This document shows positions 49,722 to 60,270 of a stretch of DNA of 64,000 bases, piece after piece. The stretch is from Triplophysa rosa. Taxonomy: Eukaryota > Chordata > Actinopteri > Cypriniformes > Nemacheilidae. The translations under genes and the position numbers were made by a program. Each line of letters starts with the position of its first letter. Position 1 is the first letter of the stretch. The stretch covers positions 35,927,139 through 35,991,138 of the forward strand of contig NC_079890.1 of NCBI RefSeq assembly GCF_024868665.1, in the 5' to 3' direction. Below the pieces are notes generated by a model, which had not been told where the DNA came from, made no database searches, and worked only from the letters and a program-made list of their open reading frames with translations.

Positions 49722-50429
49722 GTAAGTAGTTCACAGTTGTTTGCTCTTTTGTGCTCGTTTTGTAGTATAGTAGGCTGTAGTTTTCGCTTTGAATTTTAAA
49801 CAATGTTGGAACTTAATATTTGAAGGCATTGGTATCACTGTATTTCTGTAATACATTGAATTCGTATGTGGCTACTGCCGTATAGTTTTTTATGTATTTA
49901 TGTGTTGTATGTCATTTGTTTGTTTGTAATTTTTTTAATTGGACTTCGAGTCTGTAATAAAAGTGATGATGATGATGAGTGGTAAAAGTTTTCTGTAACG
50001 TTACTGTTCCCCTCAGTTCATGTGGACATGACTGACCTGGTTTTATAACGTGCAAACTGATTATTCATCTCGGCAATGATTGATTTCAAGTGATATAACG
50101 CAAATATATACTGCTCTGAAGAATATCATGATATGAGGTGTTTTCTCTATCTTATTAGGCCTATGCATTACTGTATTACTACAAAATGTAAAGCCCAAAA
50201 CGCCGCGAGTTGTGGTTAAACTGTACTTAAGCGGCTATCAAAAGTAAATAAATGTAATAGGTAACGTCACTATAAAATACCATGGGCTCCCCTTTTTTAA
50301 CGTTTCCATCTCATGGAAATTAGGCTATCTCTGAGAATGTTTAATAAGACTTAAAAGGGTGGGGCGTAGAACGTGTCCACCTGGTTGCACGTATAGGTTT
50401 CATTTTCCGGATAGAGGAGATACGTCTGA
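49722..50429. other. spacer downstream of the TATA promoter
   Basis: AT-rich and non-coding, with no transposon ends recognised. Confidence 0.45.
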
Positions 50430-50498
50430 TTGCAGAACAGCAGAACCATACGTCACAGCAGTCACAAGGCAGCAGCGCCATGGCGGAAGTGGGCGGAG
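50430..50498 (+). promoter_or_regulatory. inverted partial copy of the 55.2-kb promoter
   Basis: GATTGCAGAACAGCAGAACC, ACGTCACAGCAG and an ATGGCGGAAGTGGGCGGAG start-codon context match the reverse complement of about 55150-55226, where they precede the minus-strand ORF. After the ATG the frame lasts only 24 codons here (MAEVGGANVIK...), so this copy is not a working gene start. Confidence 0.7.
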
Positions 50499-51470
50499 CA
50501 AACGTTATCAAACTACTAAGTGTTGTGGAGCGTTTCAAATTTGTAAGCAATTAATGTTAAGTCCGTATTTAATTAAAAGGTTTTAATTGAAAAGATGTAT
50601 ACGTATATATATATACATATTTATGTGCATGTGTGCGCGTGTATTATACATATAATGCTTCAACAAAAATGTTAATAATGAAATGAATGAAATATACATT
50701 ATTGTCCTTAGTAAGGACATTTGCGGTGGACTCCAATAGCTAAAACGTTGTGTTTTGACTCCGACCTGATACAATAAAACACATGATAAGACATACTCAT
50801 AAAAATAGATGGTCCATGTTCAGCAGTCTGATTGATGTTGACACAAAAGAGTTTTAAATCTGTTTAGTTTGTAACGAGATCTTCCAGAGGGTAAGAGTTC
50901 ATAACAAGAGTGAAGTACATGAGACGGGTCATTAAAATCACTTTGGCCTCATTCAATGTACATATCTCGTACAGAGCTTGAATATAGGGTAGTCATTCAG
51001 TCCAATAATCTTTGTAGCAGTTCGAACAAATATACAGTATCTTTGATTTGGATTTTACCGAGAGATTACCGTACCAAGTGGACAAGCTATAACACTTTCT
51101 AATACAGACTGATAAAAGAGAAACATGATTTTCCTGTCTACTCCATACATCCGTAATCTTCTGAGGAATTACAGTCTCTGATAAAGTCTCTGGTAAATGT
51201 ATCCTATTGTTAACAGCTAAAAAGTAAAATTTATTAACATTTTTGTTGTGTCTTAAAAGATGAACAGTAAATTAAGTGCAATGCTAAAACAAAAAAAACA
51301 AGCACAATTTTGAGCAATAGAACATTTTTATTTATTTTTTTACTTAACAATCGTTTAAGTATTAACCAATTTTTCATAGTACATACATAATACCTTGTGC
51401 TATACACTACACATCATAAACTAACATTACAAAATCAAACAAAAGTTATAGCACAGAAGGCACACAATTA
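50499..51470. other. spacer left of the LINE
   Basis: AT-rich and non-coding. I see no recognised repeats other than short poly(A/T) and TA runs. Confidence 0.45.
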
Positions 51471-54400
51471 AGAATCAGAATCAGAAGAGCTTTATTGCCA
51501 AGTGTGCTTGCACACACAAGGAATTTTCTATGGTGTTGGAAGCTTCTAGTACAGACATTCAACACAATGACAATACAATATAATACGATTTACAGTCTAA
51601 AAGATTCTAAATTGTGCATATATAAAAAAAGACTATTTTACAGAAAATGGGGGGTAATAACATATAAGAGACATTGTACAGGGTAGCAAATAGTAGAATA
51701 TACATATTAACAGATTGTATGTACACTTGTGCAAATGGATAATTTAGTAAGTAGAGGTAGTGTTATATACATGTATACATAAGATGTAGATATAATAAGG
51801 CACTATAGTGCACACTATAGGAGTAGTGGAAGTGGAATATTGCTCTTAAGGAGCAGTTATCTGTTTAGGAGGGAGATTGCCTGGGGGAAGAAGCTGCTTC
51901 TGTGTCTGGAAGTCCTGGTGTTTGGTGCTCTAAAGCGCCGGCCAGAGGGCAGCAGATCAAAGAGTTTGTGTGCTGGGTGTGTGGAGTCAATGATGATTTT
52001 TCTTGCCCTGTTTTTCACTCTGGAATCGTACAGGTCCTGAAGTGTGGGCAGAGGAGCACCAATAATTTTCTCAGCACTACGAACTGTCCGTTGTAGTCTT
52101 CGTAGGTCTGATTTGGTGGCCGAGCCATACCAAACAGTAATTGAAGTGCACAGAACAGATTCGATGACCACTGAGTAGAACTGGGTCAGTAGCTCCTGTG
52201 GTAGGTTGAACTTCCTCAATTGACGGAGGAAGTATAACCTCTGCTGGGCCTTCTTTACAATGGAGTCTATGTGGGACTCCCACTTCAGGTCCTGAGAGAT
52301 GGTGGAGCCCAGGAACCTGAATGACTCCACAGTATCCACAGTGCTGTCCAGGATGGTGAGGGGAGGAAGTGATGGAGGGTTCCTTCTGAAATCCACTATC
52401 ATCTCCACTGTCTTGAATGCATTCAGCTCTAGGTTGTTTTGACTACACCAGGCAGCCAGCTGAGCAACCTCCTTTCTGTAGGCAGATTCATCACCGTCTT
52501 GAATAAGGCCAATGACTGTGGTGTCATCTGCAAACTTCAGGAGTTTGACAGAAGGGTCTGTAGAGGTGCATTCGTTTGTGTAGAGTGAATATAGCAGTGG
52601 AGAAAGAACACATCCTTGAGGAGCTCCGGTGCTGATGGTACATGTGCTGGATTTAAATTTTCCCAACCTCACTAGCTGCTGCCTGTTCGACAGGAAGTTA
52701 ATAATCCACTGACAGGTAGAGGTTGGCACAGAGAGCTGGGTAAGCTTGGGCAGGAGGAGGTCTGGGATTATGGTGTTGAAGGCCGAGCTGAAGTCTACAA
52801 ACAGGATCCTGACGTAAGTCCCTGGTCTGTCTAGGTGTTGTAGGATGTAATGCAGTCCCATGTTTACTGCATCGTCCACAGACCTGTTTGCTCGGTAAGC
52901 AAACTGGAGGGGATCAAGAAGTGGTCTGGTGATGTCCTTCAGGTGGGCCAGTACAAGTCTCTCAAATGACTTCATGACCACAGATGTTAAAGCAACAGGC
53001 CTGTAGTCATTAAGTCCAGATATTTTGGGTTTCTTCTGTACAGGGATGATGGTGGAGCGTTTGAAGCATGAAGGGACTTCACACTGCTCCAAAGATCTGT
53101 TAAAAATATTAGTGAAGATGGGCGACAGCTGCTCCGCACAGACTTTCAGGCAGGAGGGTGAGACATTGTCTGGGCCTGGTGCTTTTCTGATCTTTTGTTT
53201 GCGGAAAAGCTGGCAAACATCCTCTTCGCAGATCTTAAGTGCAGGTTGAATGTCAAGAGGAGGTGTTAATGGTATAGCAGAGATAGGGTCAGGGCGGGTG
53301 TGAAGGGTGAGACTCTGCATTTCAAAACGACAATAGAAGTCGTTCAGGTCGTCAGCCAGTCGTTGATTACCCATAGACTGAGGGGATGATGGCTTGTAGT
53401 TGGTAATGTCTTTCAGGCCTTTCCACACTGATGCAGGGTCGTTGGCTGAAAACTGGTTCTTCAGCTTTTCAGAGTAGCTTCTCTTAGCTGCTCTTATCTC
53501 CTTTGTCAGTGTGTTTTTGGCCTGATTATACAAGACTTTGTCCCCACTTCTGTAAGCATCTTCTTTGGCCTGACGAAGCTGTCTCAGTTTCATTGTAAAC
53601 CATGGTTTGTCATTGTTGTATGTTAAGCGAGTCCTGGTGGGAATACACATGTCCTCACAGAAGCTGATGTAGGATGTCACTGTGTCAGTTAACTCATCCA
53701 GATCAGTGGCTGCAGCTTCAAAGACACTCCAATCCGTGCAGTCGAAACAGGCTTGTAAGGCCCGCTCTGTTTCGCTGCTCCATCTCTTTGCTGTTCTTGC
53801 TACAGGCTTGGCAGATTTAAGCTTCTGTCTGTAGGTCGGAAGAAGATGAACCAGGCAATGATCAGAGAGACCCAGAGCTGCTCTGGGAACAGAGTGGTAT
53901 GCATCCCGTATTGTGGTGTAACAGTGATCCAGAATGTTGCTGTCTCTGGTGGGGCATGTGATATGCTGCCTGTATTTTGGCAGCTCACGGGAGAGGTTTG
54001 CTCTGTTAAAGTCCCCAATAATAATAATAAGAGAATCCGGGTGTTGCTGCTCCGTGTCAGTGATGTAATCCGCCAGCTGTTGCAGCGCCGCGCTCGCACA
54101 AGCATGTGGAGGAATGTAAACATTCACGAGAATAAATGAGGAAAACTCGCGTGGCGAATAAAAAGGTTTGCAGTTGATAGAGAACGCTTCTAAGTACGAA
54201 AAGCACATCTTCTTCAGTGTTGTTATATCTCTGCACCAACCTTCGTTTATATAAAAACATAATCCACCACCACGTGTCTTCCCTGTTGACTCGGCAATGC
54301 GATCCGCTCTGAACAGCTGAAAACCCGGCAGATGTAACGCGCTGTCCGGTATGGTGTCATTGAGCCATGTTTCTGTGAAACACAGCGCAGCGGAGTTGGA

Positions 54401-54780
54401 AAAATCTTTGTTTGTCCTGGTGAGTAAGAGTATTTCGTCCGTTTTGTTGGTAAGGGAGCGGACATTCGCCAGGTGTATACTCGGCAGCGGGGTCCTAAAT
54501 CCGCGTCGTCGGAGTCTGACGAGCGCACCCGCTCGCTTTCCCCGCTTGCGTCTTTTAGAGCGTTTGTACAGAGCTGCCGCTCCTCCGAGTAAAATGTCCA
54601 GTAAGACGTCTGAATTTTCAAAATTAGGGAAAAGATTGATACAAGGGCATTGGTTAATGTTAAGCAATTCGTCCCTGGTAAAGGTGATTAAAGAAGAGTA
54701 TCTTAAAACAGGAAAAACAAACAAAAAAGACAAGTACTAGAGCACTCCAAACCGAGGCAGCCATCCGCGGCGCCATCTTG
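51471..54780 (-). mobile_element. apparently full-length CR1/L2-like LINE
   Basis: The 5' end reads CAAGATGGCGCCGCGG near 54780. The 3' end reads TTGGCAATAAAGCTCTTCTG, then a short (TTCTGA) repeat tail at 51471. The 3.3-kb length and uninterrupted ORF suggest a young copy. No target duplication was identified. It lies between the two inverted promoter copies and next to the truncated minus-strand ORF at 54822. Confidence 0.85.
51857..54733 (-). CDS. LINE endonuclease/reverse transcriptase, 958 aa
   Basis: The enzyme of target-primed reverse transcription. The N-terminal AP-like endonuclease spans about residues 85-330, with CFTETWLND, IIIIGDFNRANL and the LGLSDH motif. The reverse transcriptase spans about residues 490-790: RKAPGPDNVSPSCLK, ILFVDFSSAFNTI, GAPQGCVLSPLLYSLYTNE and the catalytic LLKFADDTTVIG near residue 733. 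The C-terminal tail ends RSSFFPQAISLLNR, typical of L2/CR1-type ORF2 proteins in fish. There are no stops or frameshifts, and the size is usual for the clade. No separate ORF1 was seen. Start: the first in-frame ATG, 48 bp inside the element. Clade assignment is from motif memory. Confidence 0.9.
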   Translation of the reverse strand: MSFLFVFPVLRYSSLITFTRDELLNINQCPCINLFPNFENSDVLLDILLGGAAALYKRSKRRKRGKRAGALVRLRRRGFRTPLPSIHLANVRSLTNKTDEILLLTRTNKDFSNSAALCFTETWLNDTIPDSALHLPGFQLFRADRIAESTGKTRGGGLCFYINEGWCRDITTLKKMCFSYLEAFSINCKPFYSPREFSSFILVNVYIPPHACASAALQQLADYITDTEQQHPDSLIIIIGDFNRANLSRELPKYRQHITCPTRDSNILDHCYTTIRDAYHSVPRAALGLSDHCLVHLLPTYRQKLKSAKPVARTAKRWSSETERALQACFDCTDWSVFEAAATDLDELTDTVTSYISFCEDMCIPTRTRLTYNNDKPWFTMKLRQLRQAKEDAYRSGDKVLYNQAKNTLTKEIRAAKRSYSEKLKNQFSANDPASVWKGLKDITNYKPSSPQSMGNQRLADDLNDFYCRFEMQSLTLHTRPDPISAIPLTPPLDIQPALKICEEDVCQLFRKQKIRKAPGPDNVSPSCLKVCAEQLSPIFTNIFNRSLEQCEVPSCFKRSTIIPVQKKPKISGLNDYRPVALTSVVMKSFERLVLAHLKDITRPLLDPLQFAYRANRSVDDAVNMGLHYILQHLDRPGTYVRILFVDFSSAFNTIIPDLLLPKLTQLSVPTSTCQWIINFLSNRQQLVRLGKFKSSTCTISTGAPQGCVLSPLLYSLYTNECTSTDPSVKLLKFADDTTVIGLIQDGDESAYRKEVAQLAAWCSQNNLELNAFKTVEMIVDFRRNPPSLPPLTILDSTVDTVESFRFLGSTISQDLKWESHIDSIVKKAQQRLYFLRQLRKFNLPQELLTQFYSVVIESVLCTSITVWYGSATKSDLRRLQRTVRSAEKIIGAPLPTLQDLYDSRVKNRARKIIIDSTHPAHKLFDLLPSGRRFRAPNTRTSRHRSSFFPQAISLLNR

Positions 54781-54821
54781 AAAAGGAGTTATTAACAATA
54801 ATAATCAAAAATTAAACCTAA

Positions 54822-55172
54822 CTAAATTAGAATAAGAGATAAATAAAATAAATAAAAATTCTTAAAACATGCAAATAATCCTGAGAGGCATGTTTTATCC
54901 AGAAGCTCATTAAGGCAAATGTCCTTATCACCCTTAAATTCAAAGCGAAAGCCCTGAAAGGCTCTTTGGCCCGCCTCATCATTCGTTTCTGCATGTGAAA
55001 GCTGCAGAAGGGCTTTTTTCTGGTCTTCCTCATTCAGCGTCAGATAATCCAACAGCAATCGAAGACAACTTTTTACCGTGTACCCTTTCTCCGCCGTGAC
55101 ATTCCTTTCCTTCTCACTACTTTCGATCTGAGACTGTGACTCCGCCCACTTCAGGCATGAGACTGCTGCCAT
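54822..55172 (-). CDS. unidentified short ORF, probable gene start truncated at the LINE
   Basis: A 116-codon frame beginning MAAVSCLKWAESQSQIESSE. It is helical and charged, with YTVKSCLRLLLDYLTLNEEDQKKALLQLSHAET in the middle. Good Kozak context (GCCGCCATGGC-like on the minus strand) and a GC-rich upstream region shared with the divergent RNase L-like gene argue that it is real. The last dozen codons (FYLFYLSLILI) look like non-coding read-through. The LINE begins about 40 bp further on, so later exons may be displaced or lost. Family not recognised. A partial copy of its start context exists at 50430-50498. Confidence 0.45.
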   Translation of the reverse strand: MAAVSCLKWAESQSQIESSEKERNVTAEKGYTVKSCLRLLLDYLTLNEEDQKKALLQLSHAETNDEAGQRAFQGFRFEFKGDKDICLNELLDKTCLSGLFACFKNFYLFYLSLILI

Positions 55173-55290
55173 GGCGCCGCTGCCATAGCGCTGCTGTGAC
55201 GTATGGTTCTGCTGTTCTGCAATCGGTCACTATTGGGATAGAGCAGAATGCTTATTGTAAAGCTATATACACACAAAAGGTGAGTGTTGT
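55173..55290. promoter_or_regulatory. candidate bidirectional promoter and first exon
   Basis: Lies between the minus-strand ATG at 55172 and a plus-strand donor AAAAG|GTGAGTG at about 55279-55280 that would end a non-coding exon 1 of the RNase L-like gene. The next acceptor, CTTAACAG at about 55634, precedes the coding exon. It contains a TGACGTA-type CRE-like motif. Confidence 0.5.
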
Positions 55291-55659
55291 AGTGTTGTTA
55301 TTAGTTGTTTAATACATTTTTGAACATGTCTTCTTAATAACCGTTTCTTTATTTTATTCCAAAATCACCTCGGGAGTGTGAAGTATACCAGTTACCGTAT
55401 ATATTAGATTTCCAAGGAAAACTGTACCTTCTGCCTCTGACAGCGTTATTTATTTATTAGTTTGTTAATTTATTTATATTTCATGTGTTTACTGCAATTT
55501 GAAATTGACATCCATCAATAAAAGAACTTTAAATATATTGAATCAAGTTCAACCTCTTGCACTGATGCTGTCTGTGAAGTGGCCCAACTGTCTTCAATCA
55601 ATGTCTAATGCAGAATATTTTACATCTCTTAACAGACTGTAATTCATATTTGAAGAACC

Positions 55660-58600
55660 ATGGCATTTCAGATCCAAGTTCCATTTCCAGTTCCTTTTCC
55701 ATTAGTTACTAGAAAAACAGATCCCTTAATACAATGCATCATAGATAACAAGTTACAAAGATTAAAGAAATTAATCCGAGGAAAGGACATCAATGGGGTT
55801 TACCCTTCTGAAGTCTGGGAAGATGATGTCACACTGTTGACAGCAGCTGTTATATGCAAGAACAAAGAAATCTGCTCATATCTTATTAAAGAATCTGCTG
55901 ATCCTAACAAACTCTCAACAAATAGACTTGCTCCTCTACACTACGCTGGTTGTACACGTGGAGTTTCACTGAGTATCGTGAAAAGATTACTTGCAGCAAA
56001 AGCTAACCCTGATGGACATGATATACAGATTTTCACTCCATTGCAGTATGCTGTTGATCACAACCGTGATGACATTGTGAAAGCACTCCTGGAGACTGGA
56101 GCTTCAGCTTCAAGGAATTATGGAGGAAATCAAGTGCTTGACAAAAAAATGGACGACATGATTCATCGACTTTCCTCACAGAATAAAGATTTTGAGAAAG
56201 TACAGATATTTTTCTCTTTCTCTTGTGCTGTTTCTAAAAAACCCCAGACAGAAGTTTTCAGCATCTATAAGGCACATTTCCTTAAAGAGCATCCTTTTAC
56301 TCATACACTTCTGTTTGAGGAGTACTTTAGTGTTATTGGTGCAGGTGCAGAGCAGTATCAGCAGAGTGCCATCAAGTGGTTGAAAGACACAAAGAGCGCA
56401 GACAAATACATTGAGGACGTCATCAAGCGCTTTCCAAGAATTCTTAAACGTTCTTGGACTGTTGCATTTAATTGCTTAAATGCTGCTTTGTGTGTCAGTG
56501 AAAGGCTTTCTCCTCAAATATTCAATGAACTTGTGCCAATTCTAACAAACAGTGTCCAGCCTTTTGGAAATGCACATGGAGACAGAGTCAATCAATTGAT
56601 ACCAACAGTACTTGATGTCATGATGCAAAAAACCTATAAGCAAAAATTAAATATAAGTCATTCTGTATATGAAAATGTATGCAACGGTTTAATGCCTCTT
56701 ACAAAAGCTAATTCAAGTCAAATTAGTCTTGTGACCTATGGAGTGTTTGCTCAGATAAATGACTTTGCTCCAGAAGTTGTTGCAAAGTGTGGATTGTCTC
56801 CAGTACCAGAGAGGATACTTAATGCTGCAGAAATAAAGATGGATGAAACCATGAAGGAAAAACTTCAAAATCTGAACACATCACTTGGAGATCCATCAAG
56901 TTTCAGTGCAGTGGATAGAATATGTGAGGAAAATGCGGTTTCCCCTTCAACAACAAAACAGAAGAAGAAAAAGAAAAATCAGAAAAAGCTGGAATCACAA
57001 GTAGGAGAGAAGGAAGATGAAGAGAAGCAATCGTTTCCTGACACAATGACATCCATCGAGGAGACAAAGTCAAGTGTGCAGCCCTTCACACCGCCTGTTG
57101 AGAATCTTCCAGCAGAAAGACGGTGGCATCCGATCAGTCGTCGCTGGAACGAACAATTTGAAAAACTGTCTAAAATTGATACCAGCAAAGCCTCTCCATT
57201 ACGAAGTTACACTCTTGTACTCGCTGATGAGTTTAAGATCGCTAAAGGAAGTGATGGAACACAGGTTTTCCTCGGTCTAAGAGATGATGGCACAGAGGTG
57301 GCTGTGAAACGAATGCTTAAGTCCAACTATCAGGACCTCAAGAATGAGGAGACATTTTTACGACTTCCAGAACTTGATAGTCCTTCTATTGTGCGCTATA
57401 TAGACTTTGCAGAAGATGACAACTTTGGATACCTTATTCTTCAGCTTTGTGAGTACACACTTGAAGAATACATCCAAGATCACTTACCAGACGATAGCTC
57501 TCAGAGGACTTGTGTTTTGAAAGAGCTTGTGAGGGAAGTGCTCTGCAGTCTACAAGTTCTGCACAGCCAACAAACTAAAGTACTTCATCGGGACATCAAA
57601 CCCCAGAACGTTCTGATTGGTATGAGCTTACTGCAGTATATACATTTAAATATAAAATCTTTTTTTATAATTGTGACCATTTTACTGTTTTCACAGACAT
57701 AAGAGGGAAAGCTAAACTGGCAGATTTTGGAATAAGTCGCAGACTGAAACCGAGTGAAACCACTTTACGAACAAGCATCGCTGGAACTAAATTCTGGAAG
57801 GCAAAAGAAGCAATAGATGAGAAGAGCAACAGAGGGTACAAAAGAAGTTCTGACATTCAGGTGAGTCAAAAATTAATTTACTTAAAGGGATTGTTCCACA
57901 AAAATGTCATCATTTATTAACCCTATGTGTATATGACACTTTTTGTGTTGACCACAAAAGAAGATATTTTGAGAAATGTCTCAGTGGTTTTGTGTCCATA
58001 CAATAGAAGTCAATTTGGCAAATGTTGAATGGTTTCCTAAGTTCTTCAAAATATCTTCTTTTGTGTTCTGCAGAAGAATGAAAGTCAAACAGGTTTAGAA
58101 TGATATGAGGGTATGTAAATTATGAAAGAATTGATGGGTGAAAGATCCCTTTCAAATGGTAACAGCAGGGCTTAATTTGTGCCTGAATAAGCCGAATCCG
58201 GATCCGGCACCTTCGAAATCCGATCCGGCACCTCATTTGGTAGATCCCGCTCCTCAAGCGCTAATGGAAAACGTTCGTGCTGACCTACGTGCACATATTT
58301 CATTAAAAAGCACGCATAATAATTATAATGGCAATAACTATTTTATTGAACAAATTTTTTATTTTAACAAATATCATTTGGTAATGAACAGGCTGTCAAA
58401 TTTGAGATGCTGGAATAATGTGTGTGATGCGCTTTATAATGCGCTTTTGCAAAATAAAGAAAACTTACAGCTGTAAGTTTTCTTTATTTTGCAAAAGCGC
58501 ATTATACTGCTTTTAGTGCAAGTATTATGTATTGCAAGTGTAATGTATTGCTGTAAGCGCTGCACCTCAAAAACTGAACCAAACTCATTAGCATATTGTC

Positions 58601-60270
58601 ACAATTTTTCTCTTTCGTTTTGTTAATCTGTTAATTGTTAAATTATTATTTATAAATATTTATTCGTGTCGCATGTTTTGCATTAAGGGAACTTGTTGTG
58701 ATGGACACATCAGAGAGAAATATTTGTTGTTGGACCAATGCTGCGAAGAGACGCAGAAGAACTGATGAAATACGGTGATTAAATGCTGAAACACAGCAGC
58801 CTCCACCTGCACCCGCAGGTGTAATTTAAACGTTAAATTTATGAATTCTACACAAATGTTGAGGGCTGTGTTTTATTTGTTTACATGCACAAATATTCAC
58901 AACATCATCATTATGACAATAAACGGTTTCCATCACATTAACGCGAACAAAGATAAACTCAAGATAAAATCCCATTAAAATTCTTTGATAATTCTGAGAT
59001 TATCTTTGCATGTCCGTTTACATTTAGGCTTTTTCATGCGCATTTTCAATACATCTAAATAGTTAGATAGAAAAACCCTCAGAGATTGCACATTCCGTTA
59101 CCGGATCTGCCACGCCCCCTTATTCCGGCACCTCGGAATTGACTAATTAAGCACTGGTAACAGCGTCAACTGTTTTAAGGTTGCTGGGATGTTAGTGTAC
59201 TACATTCTCTCCAGCGGGCATCATCCATTTGGCAAAGGTCCATTTTGTGAGGTCAACATTCTGCAAGGAAAATACACACTAGAACACCTGGAGGATGATG
59301 TAGCGAAGGATCTTGTGGAGTGGATGATCAATGAAGATCCAGAAAAGAGACTAACTGTTGATCAAACACTTGCACACCCCTTCTTCTGGAATGATGAAAG
59401 GTATAGTACATAATACATCAGTCCCCCAGATCTCAGAGCATTCTCTAACAACATTTGACAAAGACTGTAGACGAGAAATCCCAATCAAGCCAATGTGCCT
59501 GTCTTAACTTGTGATTTCCAGCAGATATCTTATTAACAGCCCTTAGAAAAGTATAGCTATGGTTTTACTTCAATAGTTTAACTAGGGGATTTGTAGTAAA
59601 AACACAGTAAACACAAAGGAATAATTTTCTTACTTTAGTAATCATAGTTATCGTAACTATGGTGTTTCTGAAATCCTCCCAGGAAAGTGGAGTATGTAAA
59701 GAAATTGGGGATTCAGAAAGAGGCAGAGAAGTATCTTAATACTGACGAGGAGCTGCTTCATGCCATTGAAGAATTCACGATAGGAAAAAGCTTTTATGAA
59801 TGGAGAAATAAAGTAAGTAACTACACAGTCCATGTCATGTATGAAGAGTGATTGCTTTAGAAGTCTGGTCATTATTCCTGATAAGCTTCATTAAAAAACA
59901 GCCTTTACTTGACATCAGTAAAATATCATTTTCTTTAGTTCTCTCCTGAGCTTGTCCAGAAACTGGAGGGTAAGAAGAAACCTTATCCTGAGAATATACT
60001 GGGCCTGCTGCGTTTTGTACGCAACCTGCACGAGCATTAGTAAGTCACGCACAGCATGAAGTGTTTACACAATAATTTTGTGATGTTGTGTGTCACACCT
60101 TGTTTTGTTGGTCTGTTTGTTCTCTCTGTAGCCCAGATGAAGCAGCAAACATCAACCTAATGGCTCTATTCCCTGATCTCTTTGGGAGTTTGTACAGGTT
60201 TGCCAAGGAGAGAGGATGGCACTCCAGACCGAGTCTCAAGAGACTTTTGAACTCAGTTTCACAGATTTGA
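55660..60270 (+). CDS. RNase L/IRE1-like ankyrin-kinase-KEN protein (one frameshift)
   Basis: Six coding exons: 55660-57619, 57697-57861, 59180-59400, 59683-59812, 59939-60039, 60132-60270. Order: about four ankyrin repeats (residues about 25-150), an unassigned helical region (about 180-390), a basic KKKKKNQKK linker (about 440), a kinase domain (from about 515), then KEN. The kinase keeps two glycines of the loop (KGSDGTQVFLG), VAVKR, HRDIKPQNVLI and ADFGISRRL. KEN holds LLRFVRNLHEHY: Arg, Asn and His sit as in RNase L (RNLGEH), and a Tyr lies 13 residues before the Asn, as there. The family cleaves RNA after ligand-driven dimerisation; RNase L is activated by 2-5A through its ankyrins. Exon 3 has five A's at 57840-57844 where the minus-strand paralogue has four, giving TGA soon after. 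Without that base all phases agree, for 904 codons. Reading through the first intron gives a 680-residue form without DFG or KEN. Confidence 0.8.
57883..58154. mobile_element. TTAAAGGGATAG-family MITE
   Basis: TTAAAGGGATTGTTCCAC at the left, GGTGAAAGATCCCTTTCAAA at the right. In the intron after the DFG exon, immediately before a hAT insertion. Confidence 0.82.
58166..59155. mobile_element. hAT-type element with perfect 8-bp target duplication
   Basis: Begins CAGGGCTTAATTTG and ends GACTAATTAAGCACT. The flanks are GGTAACAG at 58158-58165 and 59156-59163. The 990-bp element has no transposase and contains a perfect 72-bp palindrome. Its right end lies 24 bp upstream of the kinase C-lobe exon. 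Confidence 0.85.
58435..58506. repeat. perfect 72-bp palindrome without spacer
   Basis: 36-bp arms meet at 58470/58471 (CTTACAGCTGTAAG centre) with no mismatch. Inside the hAT-type element. Confidence 0.97.

Noticed and set aside
53800..54740. Plus-strand and alternative-frame ORFs over the LINE
   Set aside because: Shadows of the 958-codon LINE ORF on the minus strand.
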